Shown here: positions 10,660 through 18,677 of the stretch, piece after piece
How the letters are laid out: every line of letters begins with the position of its first letter
How positions within the stretch are numbered: the first letter of the stretch is position 1
Source: an uncultured Eubacteriales bacterium
GTDB lineage: Bacteria > Bacillota > Clostridia > Oscillospirales > Acutalibacteraceae
Length of the DNA: 40,380 nt
Direction of reading: 5' to 3'
Assembly: GCA_900317815.1 (NCBI GenBank)
Contig: ONIC01000091.1
Location: forward strand, 1 to 40,380
Notes under the pieces: generated by a model
What the model was told of the DNA's origin: nothing
The model's database searches: none
Seen by the model: only the letters and a program-made list of their open reading frames with translations
Program-made: the position numbers and the translations under genes

Positions 10660-10792
10660 TAGATATTCTCAAATTAATATGAAATTTGCAGGATTTTTTT
10701 AAAAACTTGCAAAATTTAATTAAAAACCGCCCCTTTATCCGTGCTATTGTACATAAAATGAAGACGCATTTTTCCTGCGCTGCGAAAACGAC

Positions 10793-11172
10793 GGGCGGTC
10801 AAGCGACCGCAGGCAATTACCGCCCAAGTTTAAATGCGGCATATCTTTACTGCCGCATATGTTAATCTGTTCTTCTTATAGCCAACTGATCGGGCGGGCA
10901 AGCGCCCGCAGGCAATTACCGCCCAAGTTTAAATGCAGCATATCTTTATTGCAGCATAAGTTAATCTGTTCTTCTTATAGCCAACTGATCGGGCGGGCAA
11001 GCGCCCGCAGGCAATTACCGCTGCAGGTTATTTTGTATAACGGCTTTACTGCCGCATACGACATTTACTCTTCCCGCAGCCAACTGATCGGGCGGGCAAC
11101 TACCGCCCAACACTAAATGCAGCATATCGTTATTGCCGCATATGCTAATCCGGTCTTCTTACAGCCAACTAA
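10793..11172. repeat. 99-bp tandem repeat array, four units
   Basis: Units begin at 10793, 10892, 10991 and 11090, exactly 99 bp apart, each with GGGCGGKCAA. Units 1 and 2 differ at only about 6 of 99 positions. Unit 3 keeps the first 30 bases and the last 14 (AGCCAACTGATC region) but diverges between. Unit 4 lacks about 15 bases of the first hairpin and fades after 11172. Each full unit has a GC hairpin (GCGGGC-AAGC-GCCCGC), the string AGGCAATTACCGCCC, an AT-rich imperfect hairpin (ATGCRGCA with TGCMGCAT) and a pyrimidine stretch. The first stem is GCGGTC/GACCGC in unit 1, a compensating change. No CRISPR-like spacers are present. The array lies between the divergent ddh and ABC transporter promoters. 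Confidence 0.9.
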
Positions 11173-11312
11173 CTTGAAGAACGAGAGCTTGTCATTTATG
11201 AACGAAAACACTCTTTACAACGCATAATAACCTATGATGCCCTTTATGTAAAATGTGTAAAATTGACTGTGTTTATTTTATCTGTTTAAATGTAAACAAA
11301 TTGTGAATTGCG

Positions 11313-11341
11313 TTGAATAAAAGCAATGTTTATAGTATAAT
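11313..11341 (+). promoter_or_regulatory. Sigma-A promoter of the ABC transporter operon
   Basis: TTGAAT at 11313-11318, a 17-bp spacer and TATAAT at 11336-11341, about 60 bp before the start codon. A weaker second candidate (TTGACT, 17 bp, TTAAAT) lies some 50 bp upstream. Confidence 0.75.
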
Positions 11342-11399
11342 TCTCAATGAAGTCTGATTTTTGGACATTTTTATCAGTAACGGACAGGAGGCGGTCTTT

Positions 11400-12122
11400 G
11401 TGATCGAATTTAAGGCAGTCAGCAAGACTTATAACGGAAAGGTCAAGGCTCTTGATAATATGAATTTTACCGTCGGTGAGGGCGAGCTTGTCGGCTTCAT
11501 CGGACCGAACGGCTCGGGAAAGACAACAACGATAAAGCTTCTCTCGGGTGTACTCACCCCCGATAAGGGTACTATCCTCGTCAACGGCTTTGACGTAAAC
11601 AAGGAGCCGCTGAAAGCGAAAGCGTCGATCGGTTATATCGCCGACAACCCCGATGTTTTTCTGAGACTCAAGGGCATAGAGTTCCTCAACTTCATAGGCG
11701 ACGTTTACAAAACTCCTGCCGATGAGCGAAAGAAGACGATCGACGAGCTTGCGGAGCGCTTCGAACTTCAGAATGCGCTCAATTCTCAGATACTCAGCTA
11801 CTCTCACGGTATGCGTCAGAAACTTATGGTTATTGCCGCTCTTATGCACAAGCCGAAGGTCTGGATACTTGACGAGCCTATGACGGGTCTCGATCCGAAG
11901 TCGTCCTTTGAGCTGAAGGCGCTGATGCGCGAGCATACACAGGCGGGCAACAGCGTTTTCTTCTCAACTCACGTCCTTGAGGTCGCAGAAAAGCTCTGTG
12001 ATAAAGTCGTTATTATCAAGAAAGGGCACAAGCTCTATGACGGCACGCTCGCAGAGCTTGAAAAGCGCAACAAGGACAAGAATCTCGAGGATATCTTCCT
12101 TGAACTTACGGGAAAGAAATAA
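11400..12122 (+). CDS. ABC transporter ATP-binding protein (exporter type)
   Basis: The 240-residue ATPase has Walker A GPNGSGKTT at 35-43, the signature LSYSHGMRQ at 132-140 (in place of LSGGQ, as in many ABC-2 type ATPases) and Walker B VWILDEP at 154-160. The switch His is in FFSTHVLEVAEKLCDKV. It powers the permease encoded 29 bp downstream. The start is GTG at 11400 with AGGAGG at 11386-11391, 8 bases before it. The frame extends further upstream, but those codons lie before the ribosome binding site. The substrate cannot be read from the sequence; related pairs handle drugs, lantibiotics or cell-envelope material. Confidence 0.93.
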   Translation: MIEFKAVSKTYNGKVKALDNMNFTVGEGELVGFIGPNGSGKTTTIKLLSGVLTPDKGTILVNGFDVNKEPLKAKASIGYIADNPDVFLRLKGIEFLNFIGDVYKTPADERKKTIDELAERFELQNALNSQILSYSHGMRQKLMVIAALMHKPKVWILDEPMTGLDPKSSFELKALMREHTQAGNSVFFSTHVLEVAEKLCDKVVIIKKGHKLYDGTLAELEKRNKDKNLEDIFLELTGKK

Positions 12123-12151
12123 GCGCCGCTTATTTATGAAAGGGTGATCGT

Positions 12152-13846
12152 ATGAACATTTTTCTTCAGCTTATAAAGATCACGGGTTCCTCGGTCGAGC
12201 CGAGCGTTGACGAGAAAAAACGCAGCAAGGCATTCGGCGTCATAATGGGAATACTCGTGTTTTTCCTTATATTTATCCCCGTCTCGTTTTTTGTCGGTTT
12301 TATGGTCTACGCACTGACCAACGGACTTGTGACGCTCGGCGGCGAGGATTCCGTTTCGGCAGGCCTGTCGCTTATGCTCCATATCGTCGCGCTGTTCTCG
12401 GTCGTTTTCGGGTTCAGCGTCGTAATGAGCGTGTTTTACTTTTCAAGTGATCTGAATTATCTTCTGCCGCTTCCGATATCTCCCATGAAGATCGTAGGAG
12501 CGAAGCTTGCATCTACGATGCTTTCCGAAAACGTGATGGAATGTATCCTCGTTTTCAGTGCGCTTGTCGGATTTATGATCGGCTACGGATTTAACCCGCC
12601 CGTTGGCGGCGGCATCAATGCGGTCAGCTTCATAGCGGCGGTTTTCGGAGTTCTGACATTCCCTGTCGTGCCGATATGCTACTGCGCGGCTGTCTGCCTG
12701 ATAGTTATGTATTTCTCTAAATTTCTCAAAAACAAGGACAGAGTCAGCAAGCTAACGGCGTTCTCGACTATTGCCATCCTGATAGTGCTCGTTCTTGCGC
12801 TCAATCTTTCCAACGGCTTTGAGACTGACGTTTTCGTTCAGCAGCTCATCAACAACGATGTTTCTCTCGTAAAGGTGCTCGACAAGATATTCTTCAACGT
12901 GCCGCTTTTGTCTAAGGCTATGGCGGGCAGCTTTGTCGCATTGCTGCTTTATATCGTTGTAAATGCCGCAAGTGTCGGTATCGTGCTGCTGCTCGCATCA
13001 AAGCTCTATCTCAAGGCTGTCATTTCTCTCAACGGCGGCGAGGGCGCAGGAGCAAAGGAGAAAAGCGAATCTGCCGGCATCAGAGTCAAAGAGTCGTCTC
13101 ACCTTATCACATATTTCAAAAAAGAATTGAAGATACTCGTCAGAACGCCTGCGTACCTTTCAAACTGCGTGGGAATAAATCTGATCTGGCCTATATTTAT
13201 TTATCTTTTTATAATGCTGCAAAGGCAGAGCAATTTCCTCGGTGACTACATTGAGAAGCTGCAAAACGGCGATCAGGAAACGGTGCTGTATGCAACACTG
13301 CTTGTTTTCGGTATTTCCGTAATACTGACATCGTTGAACTGCCTTGCTTCGAGCGCAGTTACCCGTGAGGGCAAGCACTTTGACGTAATGAAGTATCTGC
13401 CTGTCGATCTGATGACGCAGCTCAATGCGAAGGCTCTTGTCAGCATCGTTATCAGCGGCTCCGGACTGGTGGTGTATATAATCACAGCGTTCGCAATACT
13501 GGAGCTCAATGCGACGTTTACGATCTACTGTGTGATACTCAGCTTGCTTGCAGTCCTCTACTCAACGTATCTCGGCATATACATAGATACGATGAACCCG
13601 AAGCTCGTGTGGGAGGACGAGGTAAACGCTCTGCGCGGAAATTACCACGTTTTCTACAATATGGCGCTGGAGCTTATCGTCACGGCGTTGGTCTGCGCCG
13701 TGTCTATAGGTATATTCAAGCTCGGATTCCTGCCGGTTTACTTTATCCAGTCGCTGATACTTCTCCTTGCGGCGTTCCTTTCAATGCAGTTCTACAGAGT
13801 GGTAAAAAATAAGGGAGTCCGCAATCTGAAGGCGCTCGAGTTCTGA
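12152..13846 (+). CDS. ABC transporter permease, large multi-span
   Basis: This 564-residue protein has about twelve hydrophobic segments, starting near residue 30 (GVIMGILVFFLIFIPVSFFVGF) and ending near residue 545. A hydrophilic stretch around residues 290-320 carries EGAGAKEKSES and splits it into two halves. The layout matches the large permeases that pair with a single ATPase in Firmicutes (YthQ-like). It should form the membrane pore for the ATPase encoded just upstream. The start is ATG at 12152 after AAAGGGTG. No extracellular peptidase or binding domain is evident. deoD follows 29 bp downstream without a terminator, so they may be co-transcribed. Confidence 0.85.
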   Translation: MNIFLQLIKITGSSVEPSVDEKKRSKAFGVIMGILVFFLIFIPVSFFVGFMVYALTNGLVTLGGEDSVSAGLSLMLHIVALFSVVFGFSVVMSVFYFSSDLNYLLPLPISPMKIVGAKLASTMLSENVMECILVFSALVGFMIGYGFNPPVGGGINAVSFIAAVFGVLTFPVVPICYCAAVCLIVMYFSKFLKNKDRVSKLTAFSTIAILIVLVLALNLSNGFETDVFVQQLINNDVSLVKVLDKIFFNVPLLSKAMAGSFVALLLYIVVNAASVGIVLLLASKLYLKAVISLNGGEGAGAKEKSESAGIRVKESSHLITYFKKELKILVRTPAYLSNCVGINLIWPIFIYLFIMLQRQSNFLGDYIEKLQNGDQETVLYATLLVFGISVILTSLNCLASSAVTREGKHFDVMKYLPVDLMTQLNAKALVSIVISGSGLVVYIITAFAILELNATFTIYCVILSLLAVLYSTYLGIYIDTMNPKLVWEDEVNALRGNYHVFYNMALELIVTALVCAVSIGIFKLGFLPVYFIQSLILLLAAFLSMQFYRVVKNKGVRNLKALEF

Positions 13847-13875
13847 TAAATACGGTGTTTTAAGGAGGTCATTAT

Positions 13876-14598
13876 ATGTCAAACACTGCACCAACTCCGC
13901 ATATCGAAGCATCTGTCGGCGATTTCGCAAAAACGGTACTGATGCCCGGTGACCCGCTCAGGGCAAAGTTCATAGCGGAAAATTTTCTCGAAGACGCCCG
14001 CCTTGTCAACGGGGTGCGCGGAGCTCTTGGATATACCGGAAAGTATAACGGAAAGGAAGTTTCCGTTATGACCAGCGGTATGGGTATGCCGTCCATGGGA
14101 ATTTATTCCTACGAGCTTTATAATTTCTACGGCGTCGAGAATATCATAAGGATTGGTTCGGCGGGCGCGCTCTCGGAGAAACTCGATCTTTTCGATATCG
14201 TAGCCGCTCAGGGAGCCTGCACAAATTCGGCCTACGGTTCGCAGTTCGGATTAAACGGCAGCTTCTCTCCGATCGCGGACTATTCGCTTCTGAAGTCGTT
14301 TGACGATACCTGTAAACGACTTGGCATCGGCATTCACATCGGCAATGTATTAAGCTCCGATTCGTTCTATTCCTCGGAGGAGAACTGCAATGAAAAGTGG
14401 CGAGATATGGGCGTGCTTGCGGTTGAGATGGAGACAGCGGCGCTATATATGAATGCTGCAAAGGCAAAAAAACGTGCGCTTGCGGTGTTCACGATCTCCG
14501 ACTGCCCTTTTACAAAGAAGGAAACGACTTCACAGCAGCGGCAGACGGCTTTTTCACAGATGATGCAGGCTGCGCTTGAAACAGCGTGCGCGGTCTGA
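13876..14598 (+). CDS. deoD: Purine-nucleoside phosphorylase, DeoD type
   Basis: The enzyme splits purine (deoxy)ribonucleosides with phosphate into base and pentose-1-phosphate for salvage. The 240-residue protein matches the hexameric DeoD family: TPHI at the N-terminus, GDFAKTVLMPGDPLRAK, NGVRGALGYTG, IIRIGSAGAL and VEMETAALY. The catalytic Asp lies in TISD and the partner Arg in QQRQTAF. The start is ATG at 13876 after AAGGAGG. It is followed 36 bp later by cdd, so purine and pyrimidine nucleoside salvage are coupled here. Confidence 0.95.
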   Translation: MSNTAPTPHIEASVGDFAKTVLMPGDPLRAKFIAENFLEDARLVNGVRGALGYTGKYNGKEVSVMTSGMGMPSMGIYSYELYNFYGVENIIRIGSAGALSEKLDLFDIVAAQGACTNSAYGSQFGLNGSFSPIADYSLLKSFDDTCKRLGIGIHIGNVLSSDSFYSSEENCNEKWRDMGVLAVEMETAALYMNAAKAKKRALAVFTISDCPFTKKETTSQQRQTAFSQMMQAALETACAV

Positions 14599-14634
14599 CG
14601 ATAATTTTTGTTTTGTTTTTTTGGAGGTTATTTT

Positions 14635-15039
14635 ATGACAGACAAGGAGTTGATCGAGTCAGCGAAGGAAGCAAGCAAGTGCAGCTATTCGCCGTACTCG
14701 AAATTCAAGGTAGGTGCGGCGCTGCTTTGCGATGACGAAAGCCTTTTCACGGGCTGCAACGTCGAGAATGCGTCCTACAGCGCTACGTGCTGTGCGGAGA
14801 GAACAGCTCTCTTTTCGGCGGTCGCAGCCGGCAAGTGTCATTTTAAGAAGATTGCCGTAGCAGGATCGGGTGACGGAACTTTTGCGATCATCACTCAGCC
14901 CTGCGGTGTGTGTCTTCAGGCGCTCAGCGAGTTCTGCTCAGGTGATTTTCAGGTAGTTCTGACAGACCGCAGCGGGATACGCCGGATGAAGCTCTCGGAG
15001 TTTCTGCCTTACCCGTTTACAAAAGACGAACTGAGATGA
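14635..15039 (+). CDS. cdd: Cytidine deaminase
   Basis: This enzyme hydrolyses cytidine and deoxycytidine to the uridine forms for pyrimidine salvage. The 134-residue protein has the small homotetrameric form. Zinc ligands are Cys53, Cys90 and Cys93, and the catalytic Glu55 lies in CCAERTAL; the second half of the site is PCGVCLQAL. The nucleoside-binding FTGCNVENASY is intact. The start is ATG at 14635, with TGGAGG just upstream; nine more codons are open upstream but include the binding site. Confidence 0.95.
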   Translation: MTDKELIESAKEASKCSYSPYSKFKVGAALLCDDESLFTGCNVENASYSATCCAERTALFSAVAAGKCHFKKIAVAGSGDGTFAIITQPCGVCLQALSEFCSGDFQVVLTDRSGIRRMKLSEFLPYPFTKDELR

Positions 15040-15065
15040 CATAAAGTGACCGTATGCTCGGGAAA

Positions 15066-15085
15066 CCGCAGCTGCGGCACTTTTT
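15066..15085 (+). terminator. Possible weak terminator after cdd
   Basis: A palindrome CCGCAGCTGCGG (15066-15077) is followed by CAC and five T residues. The stem leaves almost no loop, so its strength is doubtful. Confidence 0.3.
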
Positions 15086-15131
15086 GCGTGACGTGAATGG
15101 AATTTATTTTTCTAAAAAAGCATAATCGCGG

Positions 15132-15160
15132 TAGACAAAATGCTTCTTTTGTGGTATTAT
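15132..15160 (+). promoter_or_regulatory. Sigma-A promoter of the CPBP gene pair
   Basis: TAGACA at 15132-15137, a 17-bp spacer and TATTAT at 15155-15160, about 45 bp before the first CPBP gene. Confidence 0.7.
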
Positions 15161-15204
15161 GTTGAAGGTGATATAGCAAATCATTAATTAAAGGAGGATT
15201 TTGT

Positions 15205-16134
15205 ATGAATGAGAAAAAAAGAGTTTTATCATATCTCGTAATAGTATTTGTTCTGACCTATGCAATCGAGATATCCGTGTGTCTGCTCGTACCGCAGTTT
15301 TATTCTTTTGCGGCAGGGGCGGCGATGTTTATACCTGCGCTGTCAGCGCTGATCGTGTGCAGAGGTCTTTCCAAAGAGCGTGCGGGGATACTTTGGAAGC
15401 CCGAGATCAAAAAGAGTATAGGCTGGTTCCTGCTTGCATGGTTCTTTCCGGTGATCCTGACAGCTCTGTGCGGGGCGTTCTATTTTTTGATCTTTCCGAG
15501 TACTTTCTCCAAAGACATTCCCGGCTTTATATCGGCATTGGAGCAGCAGGGCGTACAGATAACGGACGGAACAATTCAGGGCGTTCCGATATCTATGATG
15601 TTCCTCATACAGGTCATATCCGCCGTGATTTTTGCCCCGTTTATAAACGCAGTGCTTGCGATCGGAGAGGAGATCGGCTGGCGAGGTTTTCTGACTCCGT
15701 CGCTTGAACGTCTTTTAGGACGAAGACCTGCGCTGATCGTCTCGGGTGTTATCTGGGGCATCTGGCATGCTCCGCTGATCGTGCTGATCGGCTATGAGTA
15801 TGGAACGGGATATTTCGGCGAACCGTGGCTCGGGGTGATAGCTTTTGCCTATATCACAACGCTGCTCGGCATACTTCTCAGTTTTATCTATGACAAATCT
15901 CGAAGTATTCTCGCTCCCGCATTATTCCACGGCGCTTTCAATGCGTGTGCTTCGCTTCCCGTCTTTTTTATGAAAGGGGAAATAAACGATCTGCTGCTTG
16001 GTCCCGCTCCGATCGGACTTATCGCAAGTGTTCCGTTTCTTATTATCGCAGCCGCAGTTTTCGTTCTTCATAAGGGAAGCGTTCCTGCAGAGGAAGAAAG
16101 CGTGACAGCAGAAGAGACGACCGATTCTGTGTGA
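15205..16134 (+). CDS. CPBP family intramembrane metalloprotease (first of a pair)
   Basis: The 309-residue membrane protein has about eight hydrophobic segments. It carries the three CPBP (Abi/CAAX protease-like) motifs: EEIGWR at 155-160, GIWHAP with His188, and FHGAFN with His242 and Asn246. These residues form the metal site of intramembrane glutamic-type proteases. Family members process prenylated proteins in eukaryotes; in bacteria they are linked to bacteriocin immunity or maturation, among other roles. No bacteriocin gene is visible here. The tail ends in an acidic, Thr- and Val-rich stretch. The start is ATG at 15205 after AAAGGAGG. Confidence 0.9.
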   Translation: MNEKKRVLSYLVIVFVLTYAIEISVCLLVPQFYSFAAGAAMFIPALSALIVCRGLSKERAGILWKPEIKKSIGWFLLAWFFPVILTALCGAFYFLIFPSTFSKDIPGFISALEQQGVQITDGTIQGVPISMMFLIQVISAVIFAPFINAVLAIGEEIGWRGFLTPSLERLLGRRPALIVSGVIWGIWHAPLIVLIGYEYGTGYFGEPWLGVIAFAYITTLLGILLSFIYDKSRSILAPALFHGAFNACASLPVFFMKGEINDLLLGPAPIGLIASVPFLIIAAAVFVLHKGSVPAEEESVTAEETTDSV

Positions 16135-16186
16135 TCGGAAAATTCCGCATTCCATATCTTTATCAAATCAAAAAGGAGAATTATTT

Positions 16187-17206
16187 ATGAAAAAACTGCT
16201 TCCAAAGACAAAAATGTTCGCAGAAGCCGCTGCGCAGAGCAAGGGCAAAAATTTCATCATCGAGACGCTGATATTTATAGCTGTATTTCTTGTGACCAGT
16301 ATCGTGTCCTCTCTCGGCTCACTCGTATACGGTATTGCGCAGATTATGTCAAACGAAAAAATGATAGACGCCGTTATGCAGTTTAACAAGGGCGAGATAT
16401 CCCAGGAGGAGTACCAGCAGATCATAGCGCCTGTGCTCAGCGGATCTGAAGCGATACTGATCCAGCTTTTCAGCACGGGAATTACGACGCTTCTTGTGTT
16501 CCTTTTTGTAACAAAGATCGAGAAGCGCAAGCTTTCTACAATGGGTTTCCGCAAAAGCAACTGGGGTATCGAGTATCTCTGCGGCATGGGCATCGGAACG
16601 CTGATGTTCTCTCTTGGCATACTGATCTGCGTTGTAACAGGCTCGCTCAGATTTGAGGGTCTGGTCAAGGGCGCAAATTATGCTTTGATATTCGGTATAT
16701 TTATCGGCTTCCTGATACAGGGTATGAGCGAGGAGGTTATTCTTCGCGGTTACTATATGGTATCTGTGTCGAGAAAGAATCATATAGCGGTAGCGGTCGG
16801 GCTTTCGTCTGTTGCATTCGGTCTGGCTCACCTTGCGAACCCGAACGTAAACGTACTGCCGATCGTTAATATAACCCTGTTCGGCTTGTTCGAGGCGATC
16901 TACATTATGAAGCGCGGCAACATCTGGGGTGCCTGCGGTATCCACTCGCTGTGGAACTTTGTTCAGGGCAGCGTATTCGGCGTACACGTCAGCGGCCTTG
17001 ACAATATGGAGACTATCTTCAGCACACAGTCTGTAGCGTCAAGGGCGCTTATCAACGGCGGAGATTTCGGTCTTGAAGGCGGTCTCGCCGTAACGATAGT
17101 TTTGATCCTTGCAACTGTCATCACACTTATGACTAAGACGAAGGAGTCGGAGATTTACGTTGAAGAAAGCGAATCCTTGGCAGAGCAGGCTGTAACAGCC
17201 GAATAA
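16187..17206 (+). CDS. CPBP family intramembrane metalloprotease (second of a pair)
   Basis: This 339-residue membrane protein repeats the CPBP pattern: EEVILRGY with Glu182, Glu183 and Arg187, FGLAHLANPN with His215, and GIHSLWNF with His253 and Asn257. It differs from its neighbour in sequence and belongs to a different branch, so the pair is not a recent tandem copy. A soluble segment rich in Glu and Gln (about residues 56-85) lies between the first two membrane spans. The start is ATG at 16187 after AAAAAGGAG. It follows the first gene by 52 bp without a terminator and ends at a strong terminator. Confidence 0.9.
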   Translation: MKKLLPKTKMFAEAAAQSKGKNFIIETLIFIAVFLVTSIVSSLGSLVYGIAQIMSNEKMIDAVMQFNKGEISQEEYQQIIAPVLSGSEAILIQLFSTGITTLLVFLFVTKIEKRKLSTMGFRKSNWGIEYLCGMGIGTLMFSLGILICVVTGSLRFEGLVKGANYALIFGIFIGFLIQGMSEEVILRGYYMVSVSRKNHIAVAVGLSSVAFGLAHLANPNVNVLPIVNITLFGLFEAIYIMKRGNIWGACGIHSLWNFVQGSVFGVHVSGLDNMETIFSTQSVASRALINGGDFGLEGGLAVTIVLILATVITLMTKTKESEIYVEESESLAEQAVTAE

Positions 17207-17214
17207 TGAAATCA

Positions 17215-17243
17215 AGCAGTCGGATTTTTCGGCTGCTTTTTTT
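17215..17243 (+). terminator. Rho-independent terminator after CPBP pair
   Basis: AGCAGTCG (17215-17222) pairs with CGGCTGCT (17230-17237), with one G-U wobble. A T run continues to 17243. Confidence 0.9.
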
Positions 17244-17346
17244 ATACAGCATACGCGTTTGTCATACAACAATGTTTTTTGGCATACTATTCTGTAAAAC
17301 TCATTCCCCGTACAGCGGCTTTTTCGGGGAGATACGGAGGTTCGTT

Positions 17347-18495
17347 ATGGTAAAAAGATTGTTGTGTGCTGTGTTGTCGGCGGTGATGCTCGGCGCATTT
17401 TCTCTGAAAGCGGCCGCAGAAGATGAAACGCAGGATACGGTCGGGCTTTCCGCCCCTTCCGCACTGCTCATGGACGAGGAAACGGGAAAGGTCCTGTTTC
17501 AGAAAAATGCGCATGAGAAGCGTCCGTGCGCTTCTATAACAAAGGTCATGACGCTTTGTCTCGTTTTTGAGGCAATCGAGGAGGGTAAGCTCGGCTACGA
17601 TACCGTTGTAACAGCGTCTCCGATCGCTGCGGCTCAGGACGGTTCCGATATCTGGCTCGTTGAAGGCGAACAGATGACGGTAGACGATCTTCTGAAGGCG
17701 GTCGTTGTCGTGTCCGCAAACGATGCCGCAGTCGCCCTCGCTGAAGCCGTTTCTGGGACGCAGGGGGCGTTTGTATCGGAGATGAATAAAAAGGCGAAGC
17801 TGCTCGGTATGAACGACACCGTTTTTAAAAACTGCAACGGTCTTGACGAAGAGGGACATCTGACGAGCGCCTACGATGTTGCTCTGATGTCCCGTGAGCT
17901 GATGAAGCACGAGCGTGTTTTTGATTATGCGTCGATCTGGCTCGACTATATACGAGACGGTGCGACCCAGCTTGTAAATACTAATCGCCTTGTCAAAAGC
18001 TACGATGGGATCACGGGTCTGAAAACAGGCACGACTTCCCTTGCGGGCGCATGTATCTCTGCTACGGCAAAGCGCGGAAGTATGAGTCTGATAGCGGTGA
18101 TACTCGGCGACAAAACTACAGACGAGCGCTTTAGTGATGCGGAAACGCTTCTTGACTACGGCTTCGGCAGCTTTTCTTCTTACAGCCCTGTTCTGCCCGA
18201 GGAGCTGCCCGACTGCATCACAGTCACAAACGGTATGAGACCGAGTATCGGCCTGGAATGTGTTCCCGACACAGCTTTTCTCATTAAGAACGGAGATGAG
18301 GAGAATATAAAGGCGGAGCTTTCGATCACAGACGAGCTGGAAGCTCCCGTGGAGCTCGGGCAGAGGGTCGGCAGCGTTACCTACAAAGTCGGCAGCGATG
18401 TTCTCGGAGAATTTCCTGTCACGGCGGCAGAGAGTGTCGATAAGATAAATTTTGCGGATGTTTTCACGCTTTTGCTTATGTCTTTTGTCTGCTGA
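17347..18495 (+). CDS. D-alanyl-D-alanine carboxypeptidase (DacF/PBP5 type)
   Basis: This serine peptidase trims the last D-Ala from peptidoglycan stems at the outer face of the membrane. The 382-residue protein has an N-terminal signal peptide (KRLLCAVLSAVMLGAFSLKAAA). All penicillin-binding motifs are present: SITK with Ser63 and Lys66, SAN at 123-125 and KTG at 226-228. A PBP5-type C-terminal beta domain follows. The C-terminus ends in a short hydrophobic stretch (FTLLLMSFVC) with no basic residues after it, shorter than the usual membrane anchor. The start is ATG at 17347 after GGAGG; the frame is open further upstream, but the signal peptide fixes this start. Confidence 0.93.
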   Translation: MVKRLLCAVLSAVMLGAFSLKAAAEDETQDTVGLSAPSALLMDEETGKVLFQKNAHEKRPCASITKVMTLCLVFEAIEEGKLGYDTVVTASPIAAAQDGSDIWLVEGEQMTVDDLLKAVVVVSANDAAVALAEAVSGTQGAFVSEMNKKAKLLGMNDTVFKNCNGLDEEGHLTSAYDVALMSRELMKHERVFDYASIWLDYIRDGATQLVNTNRLVKSYDGITGLKTGTTSLAGACISATAKRGSMSLIAVILGDKTTDERFSDAETLLDYGFGSFSSYSPVLPEELPDCITVTNGMRPSIGLECVPDTAFLIKNGDEENIKAELSITDELEAPVELGQRVGSVTYKVGSDVLGEFPVTAAESVDKINFADVFTLLLMSFVC

Positions 18496-18570
18496 ACGTG
18501 TGATGTATAGTAAATTGCGGTATCGGACAGAATAAATTGTTAAATTTTCATCAAAAAAGGGAAAATTCAC

Positions 18571-18599
18571 TTGAAAAAGTTCCTCAAATATTGTACAAT
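18571..18599 (+). promoter_or_regulatory. Sigma-A promoter of pgi
   Basis: TTGAAA at 18571-18576, a 17-bp spacer and TACAAT at 18594-18599, about 80 bp before pgi. Confidence 0.8.
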
Positions 18600-18614
18600 A
18601 TAATAAAAGTACGT

Positions 18615-18652
18615 ACTCTGTATCCGAGTGGTGCTTTTTCATCGGGCAGAGT
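18615..18652 (+). promoter_or_regulatory. Stem-loop in the pgi leader
   Basis: ACTCTG (18615-18620) pairs with CAGAGT (18647-18652), and inside it CCGA (18624-18627) pairs with TCGG (18642-18645). It lies near the 5' end of the transcript and may stabilise the messenger. No T run follows directly. Confidence 0.4.
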
Positions 18653-18677
18653 CCCGTTTTAAGGAGGAACAATAATT

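Noticed and set aside
10859..11116. ORF with 33-residue periodic translation across the tandem repeats
   Set aside because: The periodicity follows from 99 being a multiple of three. There is no ribosome binding site, the composition is not protein-like, and a stem with compensating changes points to structure in the nucleic acid.
10793..11172. CRISPR array
   Set aside because: The repeats are long, directly adjacent and have no unique spacers of constant size; no cas genes are present.
17287..18672. 461-codon minus-strand ORF opposite the carboxypeptidase gene
   Set aside because: It is a shadow of the biased codon use of the forward gene, which has complete catalytic motifs and a ribosome binding site. 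The reverse product has no recognisable domain.
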